Shown here: in pieces, positions 12,719-24,400 of the stretch
How the letters are laid out: each line of letters starts with the position of its first letter
How positions within the stretch are numbered: position 1 is the first letter of the stretch
Origin: Macrotrachela quadricornifera
Taxonomy: Eukaryota; Rotifera; Eurotatoria; Philodinida; Philodinidae
Length of the DNA: 64,000 bases
Direction of reading: 5' to 3'
Assembly: GCA_022393335.1 (NCBI GenBank)
Contig: JAJEKB010025181.1
Location: forward strand, 1 to 64,000
The notes under the pieces: generated by a model
Told to the model about the DNA's origin: nothing
Seen by the model: only the letters and a program-made list of their open reading frames with translations
Databases searched by the model: none
Made by a program: the position numbers and the translations under genes

Positions 12719-12969
12719 TAGTATGAATATTTTAAGATTAAAATTCATTACTAAATTAAAGTAATAAACGTGCACAAAAAAATGTAACTAATAAGAAGTA
12801 ATATACACAAAGACATACATAGATGAATAGTGTTAGAAGTAGAAAATAACGTAAGACATGCGTAGATAAATTAACAAAAGCAAAAAATAAGAATAGCATT
12901 GTTAGGTGAATATTATGAAACTAACTTTTATTTTATTATGTGCAGTGTAAAAAACATCTATGAAATTTC

Positions 12970-15362
12970 TTACCAATTTGTTCCTTGATTACTACTAGTA
13001 GTAGTAGTAGTTGTTGTAGGTTTAATTCTTCGATCAGTATTCGTTTGATCAATATATGGTGCTTCAATAACTAATTTTCCATCAATATAATTCGATTGAA
13101 GATGTTCAATATCTGTTTGTGGTGGTAAAGTAGTTGATTGAAAAAATGATGAACGAGATTTTCGTGTATCAGTTTCAATTTTTCTTTCAGCTTTAACAAT
13201 TAATTCTCGATCTTTAATTGATACTTTAATATCTTCAGATTGATAATCACTTAAATCTAATGACATAAGTAATTTTTTCTCATTATTATTATCATATGAT
13301 GTTACTGGAACAATTTGTGGTCGAAAAGCTGATCGATGAAATAAATCAAAATCAAATGGTTTTGTATTTCCAATTGATGATTCATAAACTGGTGAAATAG
13401 CTGTATTTGTATTTCGCATTAACATTGAATCAGTTGCTGTTGTACCAATACCACTTGTTTTATTACTATCATTTTGATAATTTGATCGAATAGAATTTGT
13501 TGGTAAAATATTTTCACCACTATTTCGATTAGAATTTCTATAAGAATATGTTGATGGTTCAGTTGTATAACGTGTAGATGAATTAAATGATGAATCATTT
13601 TTATTTTCATTAGAAATTAATGATGTTGGTAAATATGGCATTTCAATAGTTAATTCTTGTGTATGTTTATTATATGAAAATGTATATCGATTTAAATCAA
13701 TATGTTTTGGAATGTTAAATATTTTATGTAATTCACGATGTACATAACCGCCAACACTATCTTCTTCATGATGTTTAGCATCAATAATTAATTGATTAAG
13801 TGAATAACGTGGCGTAATTGTAAAATCATTTTCTTGATATTCATCTGTTTTAAGTTGAATTATATATTTATAACCTTGATCACTAACACGTTGATCATAT
13901 GGATGTGGTACTGTAGTAGTACCTAAATTTGATAAATATCGGGATGATGACATATTGTTTAATGGGTAAATATCAGATTTATGTTGAAGATCAGTTATAA
14001 GACCAAATGTTGATATAGTAGAGGATTGATCGGTAATACTATCTGATGTTAAAGGTAATGATTTGTTATTATTGTTTTTATTAGATGATAATGATGAAAT
14101 AATATTGTTATATGTTGTTGGATGATCAGATGTAAAAGAAGGAAGAATGGATGTTGATGTAAGAAGGTTAGATTGATTATCGCTGTTATTATTTTCAACA
14201 ATTGTGTCACTTAAAGAATATGATGAAGAAAGTGAGCTATTTTCTTCTGGTATGTCACTTAAATCAAAATTTTGATTATGAAATAATGTAGAATTTTTTA
14301 CTGTTTGTTTTTGTTTCTGTTGTTCTTCTTCTTCTTCGTCTTCTTCTTTTTCTTGTTCAAATTTTTCTAATAGTAAGAGTTGATTGTTTTTATTCTCATT
14401 CTTCGATAGTTGCTCGTATAAATATTGTTCGTATTGATGAGAAGGGTGATGAAAATGTTGTTGTTGTTGTTCTTTAGCAAAAGAAGGAGGAGAACGGTCG
14501 TAGTCAGATAGATGCGTAACGTTGTGAATAGTTGGAAAAAGAAAATGTAAAGATGACGATGACGATGATGAGGACGACGACGGCAAAAAACCTTTTGCTT
14601 TCTGCTCCTGTTGCAAATTTAGTGGTCGTTCGTCTAGTGCAGTCGTAGATGAGAGGTACTTTACTGAAGCTTCTTCTTCCTGTTGTGTTTGTAAAGCATC
14701 CGTTAGTTCTACATTTGACAAATCATTTTGCTCCGAATGAATTGGTGAAAATGACTTTGATGAAGAAGTTGTTGAGGAAAAATAATCATTTAATAATGAT
14801 GATGATGTTGAATTATCGTTAATATAATGTCGTTTATGATGTGTACCAATATATGGTCGTGGTAAAGACGATGACTATAAAACGGAAAGAAAAAAAAGAA
14901 AAAGAATTTGATTGACTCAATTCAAATAGTTGATTATAAATTTGCGCTTGATCTCATTTGTAAGTATACACATGCATATTATATATGTGCACAATTAAAG
15001 AAGTAGAATAGGAAAAATGTATAGAATGATTGAGTAAATATAAGCTAGTTGAAGGCCAATGAACTTATGTTATACAGAGTTAAATAAACAAACTTGAATG
15101 ATTAGTACTTTCTCTCAGTTTTTTTTTCTACGATAGATAATATTAATAAAAGAAACAAAAAACGTATTATTCGTAATGGTCTATTCATTTTTTATGAATA
15201 CCAAGAGAACTAAAGAAAGGCACAAATCTCACGAGGAATCTGAACGTGCTATCAACAGATATGTAAATATTCCATTGATAGTTGCCTTATTTGCATGCAT
15301 AGAACCATTATGATTCTGCAATTCAATTATTTCTATTCTATAGATTCTTATTTTTATTCCAT

Positions 15363-15393
<31 letters not shown>

Positions 15394-15554
15394 ATACATA
15401 CAATCTTATTTTATTAGTATGTTTATTGATTAAAATATATTTTATTTAATATTTATTTTTATTTGTAATGATTCTTTATATGATATTAAAAAAAAAACAG
15501 AAAAAGAAATTGTTTTTTATCATTTTTTCTTACCGTTTTTGTATCCGTAGACAT
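12970..15554 (-). CDS. small heat-shock protein with two alpha-crystallin domains
   Basis: sHSPs are ATP-independent chaperones that hold unfolding proteins. A 21-nt first exon (15554-15534, MSTDTKT) joins in phase 0 to a large second exon (14874-12970), giving 641 codons plus stop. A long Ser/Asn/Gln-rich, low-complexity N-terminal half with an acidic run near residue 190 precedes two Hsp20/alpha-crystallin-like segments. The first (about 341-422) contains YIIQLKTDEYQENDFTI and ELTIEMPYL. The second (about 541-614) contains LLMSLDLSDYQSEDIKVSIK, RELIVKAERK and GKLVIEAPYI. The second is the better match: it has the beta-strand ELIVKAE and the closing KLVIEAPY. Flatworms also have two-domain sHSPs. 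At 641 aa it is far longer than typical sHSPs of 150-300 aa. The 659-nt intron contains a CT microsatellite. Confidence 0.82.
15368..15393. repeat. (CT)n microsatellite
   Basis: Uninterrupted CT dinucleotide run of about 26 bp inside the single intron of the two-domain heat-shock gene. Confidence 0.9.
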
Positions 15555-15902
15555 TTGCCTTACTATTGTCGCGTTTTACAACATATACGCGTACGTATTT
15601 AATGCAAACAAATGTTTTAAATGAACTTTATTGATGATTTAAAACAAGAATGTTGTTAAAAGTTTGAATAAAAAAACACAAAACTACATAAAAATGTGTA
15701 TACATATATATATACATACATTCCTCTTCGATTCTTTTTTTTTTTGCTTCTCTCTTCAGTTTTTTTTTTTTGTTGTTCTTGTATTACAAACCACATAGGA
15801 TGAAAATAAAATAAAATCGTTCTATGGTTAATATTTTGTTTCTTTTATTAAAAATAAAAATTTATACATAAAGAGAACAGATCATTTTTCGGTTTGTTTT
15901 TT
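15555..15902. other. intergenic region
   Basis: About 350 bp between the heat-shock gene start and the stop of the MEA1-like gene; both genes are on the minus strand. It holds T-runs and a short TA repeat near 15700. It must include the heat-shock promoter; I cannot identify a convincing heat-shock element by eye. Confidence 0.4.
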
Positions 15903-16472
15903 TTATTTTTTTTCATTAAGAAAAAATGTTGTTTGTCGACAAGCTATTCTTTCTTGTAATTTTTCTTGCCAATCTTTTTCGGAATAATATTGTGCCCATA
16001 TTGGTATACTTGATTCTGGTAATTTTATTGATGACATTAAATTTTTTATATAGTTAGCTTTATCATCATCAACAGGAAATGTTTCACTTTCAAGTTTATT
16101 TGACCAAATTGATTCCATTGTAAATGTTGAAGAATTTATTGTTTGAGAAGTTTTATTTTCATCATTGGTTAATTCTAATCGATTTTTAGCAAAACGAAGA
16201 AATTCTTCATCTTCATTTTCATTATTATATTGTTGATTTATATCAGATTCTTGTGGTAAAAGACAATAACCATCATATTGAGAATTTATATTATTATTAT
16301 TGTTATTGTTATTATTATTATCATCATCGGAATTTGTTGTTGATTCATCATCAGTAGACGCATTATATTCATTATGTATATGGAATTGTGGATGAGATAA
16401 TTCATCATTTGATGAATTTTCATTATCGGGTAGTTTTTTTTCATCCGCAGGAGATTTTGGTGATGGAGACAT
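15903..16472 (-). CDS. small acidic protein, MEA1-like (tentative)
   Basis: A single-exon frame of 189 codons plus stop, starting MSPSPKSPADEKKLPD. The N-terminal half is acidic and Asn-rich, with a run of about ten Asn. It is followed by QYDGYCLLPQES, which recalls the GYxPL motif of male-enhanced antigen 1 (MEA1). The C-terminal part, IKNLMSSIKLPESSIPIWAQ then YYSEKDWQEKLQERI, has the pattern of the MEA1 tail (a short helix, Pro-containing loop, W-A-x, E/D-x-W). Molecular function of MEA1 is poorly known. The resemblance is from memory of the family pattern, so the name is tentative; that the frame is coding is more certain. The ATG is preceded by a T-rich stretch ending in AAG, so an upstream spliced 5' UTR is possible. 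Confidence 0.6.
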   Translation of the reverse strand: MSPSPKSPADEKKLPDNENSSNDELSHPQFHIHNEYNASTDDESTTNSDDDNNNNNNNNNNINSQYDGYCLLPQESDINQQYNNENEDEEFLRFAKNRLELTNDENKTSQTINSSTFTMESIWSNKLESETFPVDDDKANYIKNLMSSIKLPESSIPIWAQYYSEKDWQEKLQERIACRQTTFFLNEKK

Positions 16473-16773
16473 TTTGACAAAAATCTTAAAAAAAAAGAAA
16501 AGAAATTTTTTGATTTCGATCGTCTTGATTATAAGTATGTTTACATGTATTTATATTTATGTTGACAAGTAAATAAATTAGAAAAAAAAATAAAATAGTT
16601 TTGTTTTTGTTTTTTTTTCACAAATTAAAAATTAAAATAATTGACCAAAAAAAAAAAAGAAACGCATTGTTATTGTCGAATGCACACAGAGAGAAAATCA
16701 GATTTGATTTATCCTATTTTTCTTGAAGTGATAATTGTAGAACCTAAACATATATTAAATTTTATTATTCAAA

Positions 16774-17460
16774 TATAGACTGTTTAAAAAGTTTTCGAAA
16801 CTTGTTGTAAGCTATTTAGAGAAATGATTTTTTACCCACTTGTCCACACCATAGATTCAAGGTAGTTGCTATGATATTCCATGAGAAGTTTACTCTTTAG
16901 ATATCATTTCTATTTTTTCATGTTGCTTTAAAAAAAACCGTAATGAAAATTGATAAGATTAGATCATAACGATACGTTTTTCGTTTGATAACTTATTCAA
17001 ACATTTGTCAGTAGTATAAATAGAATTGCTATTCACTGTGAAATCACTAGATGGCAAATAATGCTTCGGATATCAGTTAAAGGGTAACATATACTATTGC
17101 TTTTGATACTCTCAAAAATAAATGTCGCTGGAAGAATTGTTTACTCTTGTTGATCTAACTTTTGACAATGACTTTTACATAATATTGTTATAATATATCT
17201 CAGTCAGATAATTACCAATGGTATTACATAAAATCTTTTCATCATTTAGAAACTTTTCTGAATTTTTTAGGACTTCAAAAAGTATTGAAATTCAAGTTAT
17301 AATCAAGAAAGTAAATTGAATATGATATCTAAAGAATGAATTAAAAGAATAAAATTCTCTACGGAATATCATAGCAACTATGTACGTAGACAAGTGTATG
17401 GAATATCATTTTCTCAAGTAGATTATAATGAATTCTGAGAACTTTTTCAACACTCTATAT
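16774..17460. mobile_element. non-autonomous TIR element beside the ANKRD13 stop codon
   Basis: About 690 bp with long imperfect terminal inverted repeats. The left end reads TATAGACTGTTTAAAAAGTT; the reverse complement of the right end reads TATAGAGTGTTGAAAAAGTT. Similarity continues inward for about 130 bp, including AGTTGCTATGATATTCC in both arms. The interior has no coding potential. Ends and flanks are compatible with TA target duplication (Tc1/mariner-like), which is inference. The right end lies 1-2 bp past the ANKRD13 stop codon, so the element supplies the region just downstream of that gene's coding sequence. Confidence 0.72.
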
Positions 17461-17461
17461 A

Positions 17462-20400
17462 TTAACAAAATACTTTTTCTAATTCTTCTTCTTCTTCACG
17501 TAATTGCTTAAGTCGAATTTCTTCATCACGTTTTGATAATTCCATAGCAACAGATAAATCTTGTGTTGATGCTCCACTACTAAATTGATCTTGATTTTGT
17601 TTTCTAATATCTTCCATTTCTGTTTCATTTAAACCTGATGTTAATAAACTTGCTTCTAACGCACTAAAATAAATAAATAAATAAAATTAAAATTGTAACA
17701 TTATTTCTTCGGTTTTTTTTACCGTTGTAAATCGAAATCTACATAACGATTATTCATATCTAATTGATTTATACGAGCTCCTGAATGACCTAAGGCTTCA
17801 TATAATGTAACTTGATCAGATGAAATAGTTCCGTCATTATTTGGAATAGGTTCATTCGAATCCAAAAGACTTCTTTCAATAGCCATTTGTAATAAAGCAT
17901 CATCATCCATATACATCATTGGATGATAACCTTCACCTTCACCTAAATACAAGAGAAAAAATATATATTAATCAATATTTTCAATATATAAACCTTGACG
18001 ACGATATCCTGATGGTATAGCAAATATATTTTCATCAACAACACAAAATGAACCTGCAGTTTCTTTTATTGTTGATACACCATCAACAGCTTTATCGATA
18101 CCATGAATATTTCCAAATGTTACTTTAGCTGTAAGAACATGATAAAGTGGAATTTCTATAAAGAAAAAAAAATATAAACATATGAATTATTATTTGATTT
18201 AAAAATTTTTTATTTACGAATTTTAACAGGAAAACCATTTGGTAATTGAAGTGTAACAAAATCACGTAATTTTTTAAAATGAGAATTACTAAAACAAACA
18301 AAAAAGAAAAGAATAAATTTTTATTTTAATTAAAAAAAATTCTCTTAACCTTATTGCCATTAAATCAATAATAGGTAAAATTTGTTCTTGTAGACTAAGT
18401 GGATAATCATCACATAGTGATATTTGAGCATTAAATGTTTGAACTTTAATACTTTCTTCTCTTGGACGACCAATATTTCGATTTTTAAGATCAATTCGAT
18501 TATTAAAATATTCTTCAAGTGTAATAGGTGTTTGATTTGTATTTTTTGAATGTTCCTTTAAAATAAAAATATAGATATATACATATGTTTTCTTGATCTT
18601 CACATCAGAAGTAAAGATAAGTGAATATAAGCTTAAAAAATTCAGAAATAGTATTAGTTAGAGACAGTTTTTAATAATCAAAAAAGAAGAAGTTCGACTA
18701 TATCTTTCTTTGATAAACAATCATCTATGAAAAAAATGCATGAAAACAGTCTATTGTTCCAAGGAAATTTTGATTTTTACATATGATTTAGACGAAGAGA
18801 CTTCAGATCTATCGTTTAAGATAAAATACACGTAGTTGTCTTTTGAGATTCTAACGCTGAATACATAAAATTATGTAGTTCCTTCCTGAAATAATAAGGC
18901 ACTGTAGATTTTTAACCAAATCCTCTTATTTCGTTAGAATGACAGACTATAGTCATGCAGTTGTTTCGAAAAGGATTCTGTTTTATATATTATCGAAGTA
19001 AAATATATCTAGAATTTCCTTTTCTCGATTATTAAAAACTACAAATGATTAGTTGTTATCATCGATGAATTATTCATTTCTCTTTAATTTTGACACGAAT
19101 ATTACATGTGATGATTTATTTGATGGTGCATTTGCTGTTGTTGTCGATTTTGATGTTGCTGATGATTCAAGAAAATTAAAAACTCCACCAAGAAAATTTT
19201 TACTTGATGCTTGTCCAGTTTCATAAGATTTTCGATCATCGGCTGATAAATGTTCAATACGTGTACGTGTAACAAGTTCAAAATTATTTGCTGTATAAAC
19301 TTTACATTGATAACCATTTATATTTTCAATTTTTTCATTACGCATTCCCCATACACCTGATTTATTTCTATAAATAAAATAAAATAAAATAAAATAAAAT
19401 CTTTTTTTTTGTTTTAGTTTTTTTACCTTTCAAATTCAATTTTATCTACATCAAGATAAACTAAAAGAAGAAGAAAAAAAGTAAGTTTAATTCAAAATAA
19501 TACTAATAAATATTACCAGTTAAATTTGGTGACATAAGTTTACTTTCAATTTGATCCATATTTGGTTCAAGAAGAATAGCTTCTTCACCTGGTATACTTA
19601 AATTTTCACTATATGCGGATTTTGTTTCATGATCAATATCAATCATTCTTGCACAATCCGCTAAAAAAATATATGCATATTTTTTTTTTCAAAATAAATT
19701 ATTTTACCTAATAATGAAAAAATAAATGTTCGATTGCCTCGTTGCCAATTAGTACCTTCAATACCAAGTAATGTAGTATCAACACGAACATTTGGACCTT
19801 AATTTACAAAATTAAATAAATATTTATTAGTTTATTTTATATTTACTAACCACTTTTATAAATTTTATAAGTATCATTTGGACAAAGTTTTGATACTAAA
19901 GGAACTAAATAAAAAAATAAAATTTATTATTTTATTTGAATTTTTTTATTTTCTTTATACCCCAACTAGAAAATTCCCATTTCATTTCAACATAAAAATC
20001 TAAAATAGAGATATTTATTATTTTATCCATAAAATTTGAATAAATTAATCATATACCTGGCGACTAAAATATATATAAAAAAAATTTTTTTTTATTTATT
20101 TATATAAAATAAATTTTTATTTTACCTCTTTTAATTTTCGTAATAATTCAGGAATACCACGAATACGTTGAACATTTCTTTGATAATTTCGATATTTCAT
20201 TATAAGTTTTACTAACGATGGATTACCATTTGCTATAGCTTCTTGTAATACTAAATAAATACATATTTATAAATATTTAATAAATAAATATTAAAAATCT
20301 TACAATTCCAACCATCTTTTGAAACAACATTACAATCAGCATCATTCTGTGCTAATATTCGAGCTGCTTCTAAACGACCCAAACATACAGCTAATTGCAT

Positions 20401-21091
20401 TGGAGTTTTTTGACGTGGATCGAGTTGTTCAATTCGATCCTATAAAAACAAAAATAATAATAAATTATTCATTTTGTAATCAAAACAAAAAGAAAATATT
20501 TTCTCTTGAGTATTTTTCATAATAAATTTTCTTAACGCCTACAAAATGTCCTAAAAGTCTGTGACGAAAGTAAATTCAACATAAATTAATTATTTTTCGA
20601 TCGACATTTTATGTTTAATGTTTTAGGCTTTTACCAATCTTTATATCAGCTAGATCTTATATTATCATTTTCATTCATTCGTTTTGACATGCCATTAACA
20701 GAAAGAAACCTCATAGTATCAAATCCGATGACGACAAAATTCAAGAACTCATTTCATATTATCGAACGATAATGGATTAACTGAAAGAAATGAATTAATC
20801 TTATGAGTTTCATGATCATCGAACTTGGCGGCATCCTTAGACTTCTTTTATAGTGACACATGAAAACAATAGCAGAAGATAAAACACTACTTAATATTTC
20901 TTTATTAAAATCAGAAAATAACTGACTTTTTCCATTTCAGTAGCAAATAAATTTCTAAAATTTGTTCCTATTATTAAAAACATTACAGCAATAAAAACAC
21001 TTACTTTATTTTGTTTAATTAATTCTTCTAATTTTTCTGTTTCATTATTCCATATAGCCACATGTAGAGGAAATTCTCTTTCAATATTCAT
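17462..21091 (-). CDS. ANKRD13: ankyrin repeat domain-containing protein 13 (ANKRD13)
   Basis: ANKRD13 proteins bind Lys63-linked ubiquitin through UIMs and act in endocytic sorting of ubiquitinated membrane cargo. Fifteen exons (first 21091-21005, last 17663-17462) join exactly to 612 codons plus stop. N-terminal ankyrin part: FPLHVAIWNNETEKLEELIK and LDPRQKTPMQLAVCLGRLEA. The GPCR-chaperone-type central domain carries [40 protein letters not shown] and PLSLQEQILPIIDLMA. The C-terminal UIM-like helices are DDALLQMAIERSLLDS (485-501), RALEASLLTSG (543-556) and QDLSVAMELSKRDEEI (580-595). One exon is only 7 nt (20057-20063). Two introns (20440-21004 and 18556-19105) are about 550 nt; most others are 40-80 nt. 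A TIR element begins right after the stop. I cannot say which vertebrate paralog (A-D) it matches best. Confidence 0.93.
19374..19400. repeat. (AAAAT)n short tandem repeat
   Basis: Five to six copies of an AAAAT-type unit inside a small ANKRD13 intron. Confidence 0.8.
20057..20063 (-). other. ANKRD13: 7-nt microexon of ANKRD13
   Basis: The sequence TCGCCAG, bounded by TTTTAG upstream and GTATAT downstream on the minus strand. It is needed to keep the frame between exon 3 (ends KLKE) and exon 5 (starts in [10 protein letters not shown]). With it the protein reads [16 protein letters not shown], which matches the conserved family spacing in which an S/A-P dipeptide precedes [10 protein letters not shown]. 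Without it the frame shifts. The introns on either side are about 60 nt. Confidence 0.85.
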
Positions 21092-21457
21092 ATCTAAAAG
21101 TCATACTACATTTTTATTATTTCAAAAAAAAAAGAGAACAAATCAACATATTTATTATCTAATATGTAGCAAAAATGATTTATAAAGAGAAAACAAAGAA
21201 AAAAAAAACATGATTGCAATACAAAATAAGAAAAAAGAAAAAGTGGAATGTTTACACACTTAATATTCGATCTAAACAAAACAAAAACAAAAGTTTTTTT
21301 TTATTATACATTGTCAAACAAAAGAAATACATTTAATAAATATAAACATATTGAGATTCAATCTTCTTTTTTCTTTTAATAAACAAGCAAATCAAATAAA
21401 TTTTTTTTAATTTATACATTAAATGAGTATTATGAAATATTGAGAAATAAGTAAATG
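21092..21457. other. intergenic region
   Basis: About 365 bp between the ANKRD13 start codon and the stop of the macroglobulin-like gene. Both genes run on the minus strand. AT-rich, with no repeat or element recognised. It should contain the ANKRD13 promoter. Confidence 0.4.
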
Positions 21458-24400
21458 TTATTTAAATATTAATAATAATAAACATAAAATAAAAATAATC
21501 ATAAATGTTGATGATATTAATAATGATGTATGACTATAATATGGACAATATGGACATTGGTATGAACCACAAACCTAAATAATATTTAAATATTTCTTTT
21601 TTTTTTTTCTGTAAAATTAAATCTTATTATATTTACTTCACAAATATCTAATGCAAATAAATTTCTTAATGTATATATACTTCGATTCATATTACCAGGT
21701 TCAAACCATTCATAAGCTCGTACTTCATAATAACGTGAAATATTAGCAACAGGTATCCAACGTTTAGCTTGAAATTCAAAACATATTGGATCAAAATCAA
21801 CATAATCAAAACCAAAATTAATTTGTCCAGGCCAATTTTCAGCTTCACGTAAATTTCGTGTATTTAAACTTCTTATCATCATTTTTAAATCTTTTTCTTC
21901 AACACGATAACCTGTTGGAATTTGTACTTCAATCATAACTGATCCACTACGTGATGCTCGAAGTATATCAACATTTTCTGGACGCCAACCAAGACAAACA
22001 TGATAATCAATTACTGAAAAGTTACGACCATTTAACATTGGTTGAACATCAATTGAAAATGGAACATAATTTGGACGACGAACTTGATGAGTAAATTCAA
22101 CATTAACACCAACATGCATCTATATATACATATGGAAAATAGAATTTTTCAGGCTTAACTATCTAGTTTATCTTATTCAAGAGTTATAAACATTTTACTA
22201 GTAACTTTGAAATCGATTACTCTGACTTATACTTACTTTAGGGTATTCGATCATCATTTTGAAATGATTTGAGGTTAAAAACATAAGATTTAGAAAAAGC
22301 TTATTAACATTATAAGTCGTATACATTTGTAGATAGAGTTACAATCATTCTTAAATTGAAAATAAATGCTATCGTGCAAACTCGATTTAGTCAAATATCA
22401 CAAATTCACTACAATTCAAAGTGATAATTGATCGATTTCAAACTTTTCAAGAACATACTTATTACTCGTGAACTAAATGAGTTAGAAAAGTCAGTCTCAT
22501 GTAGATAAATACAATAATGTTTTCTCTATCCATTAACTACATTAAAACTTTTAGTAAGTTAAGAAATTTTCTCAATATTAAAACAATATCAAGATAACAT
22601 TATATATTAATAACAATAATAAAATATTATACATACTTGAATAAGTGCATAACCATTACCAAAACCATCAACATAAACAACACCAAAAACATTTTCAACA
22701 TCTCGTACTTGTGTTTGAATTAAATTTTCATCAATAATTAATATTGGATCATGATTATGATCAAGTGAAGATGATGCTGTTAAATTTATACGAATATTAT
22801 ATGTTGTAATTTCAAAACCACGTAAGACAGCATAACCAACAATTGCACGTTGAGCTATACAAGAATCATATGTTGCAGACCAACCACCAATAAAATTACG
22901 CATTGATTGAAGCCATAATACTATAATACAAAAATAAAAACAAATCTTTATCATTTATATAAGTAAAAGTAAATTATTATTAACCAGCTTGTTCAGCTTC
23001 TTTAACTCGAGCTTTTTGTGTATATGTCATAACAACAAAAGCTGTTGCAGCAACAGCATGTGCTTCATAATCTGTTTGTACAGGTTTTGGACCATATCGT
23101 GGATTAACATTTGGCCATGTTTTTGTCATTCCAGGTAAATTTAAATTCGAATAATAAATTCCATTTTCATCTAAAGTAAAATTTTATATATATATATATA
23201 TATATATATGAAAAAACTAAAATATTACTCATTCGTTTAAAATTATTTAACATTATAAAAGCTGAATCTTGTTCTGCACTATTTGTTAAATGTAATGCAT
23301 ATGTAACAATAGCCATATCAAATGCATCATGTATTAATCGAAAATGTTTTTCTAACCACATCTTTCCACGATTAATAGCACCTGTTAAAAATTTTGCTGG
23401 AATACCACGTATATCAATATTTGATTGTAAAGCAATTAAAACTTGTGCTGTTAATGATAAATTTAATTGTTGATATGTTCCACTTATGTTTGTATAACGT
23501 ATACCAAATTTATTTCTATCAATATTTGTTGTTAATTCAGCCCATGAACCATTTGGATGTTGACTTTGTAAAAGAAAAGCAACAATATCTGAACGAAGAT
23601 TTGGATCAATATATAAAGCTTTTTCTTCCCATTCAGGATAAACAGCATCACGTAATGTCATTAATGCCCATGATGTTAACCAAACAGACGATTCATTTGT
23701 AAAACCAAATTGACTAAATGAACCTTTACGCAATGGTTCATCTGGATTTTCACCTATATACATAGCCATAAAACGTAGATATTCCATATTAGCAAATGTT
23801 AAAACTTTCATTAATTTTTCTTGATCAAATGCACGACCACCATGACCTTGTAACATATATCGAAGATTATAAATCATCATAGCAAAATCAAATATTCCAG
23901 AATCAGCTGGTGATGTTGTACGTTGTATTAAATTATCTGTATTCAACCATTCATCATAACCTAATAGAAAATATGGTCCTGATACATCACCAGATACAAA
24001 TATTTCACATGTAGCTGAACCAGGTACATAATTCCAATAATTTTCTAATGGTACAATAAATTTTTCAGGAACAAATACATCATATTCATTCATTTGTCGT
24101 GGTAAATTATTAAGTAATAGTACAGTTGGTGTATGATAAAAATTACGTAAACCTTCAAAATTAACTTTAATTACTTCACGATAAAAATCACGTGAAACAC
24201 CAGTTATACCTAAAGTAAAAAAAAGAATCATTTAATAAAATTTATAATTATATAAATGGATTAATTTTCTTCCATTCTTAAATTATAATTTCTAAAATTA
24301 TGAGAAATTATTTTTATTTATTTTTTTTATAATTAATTCAATAAAAAAAGTTTTCATCTTCATGCTTAAATTATTAATGAAGCACATCAATGGTTTTACT

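Noticed and set aside
12269..12775. Long open frames across the N gap on both strands
   Set aside because: They consist of unknown bases; no coding claim can be made.
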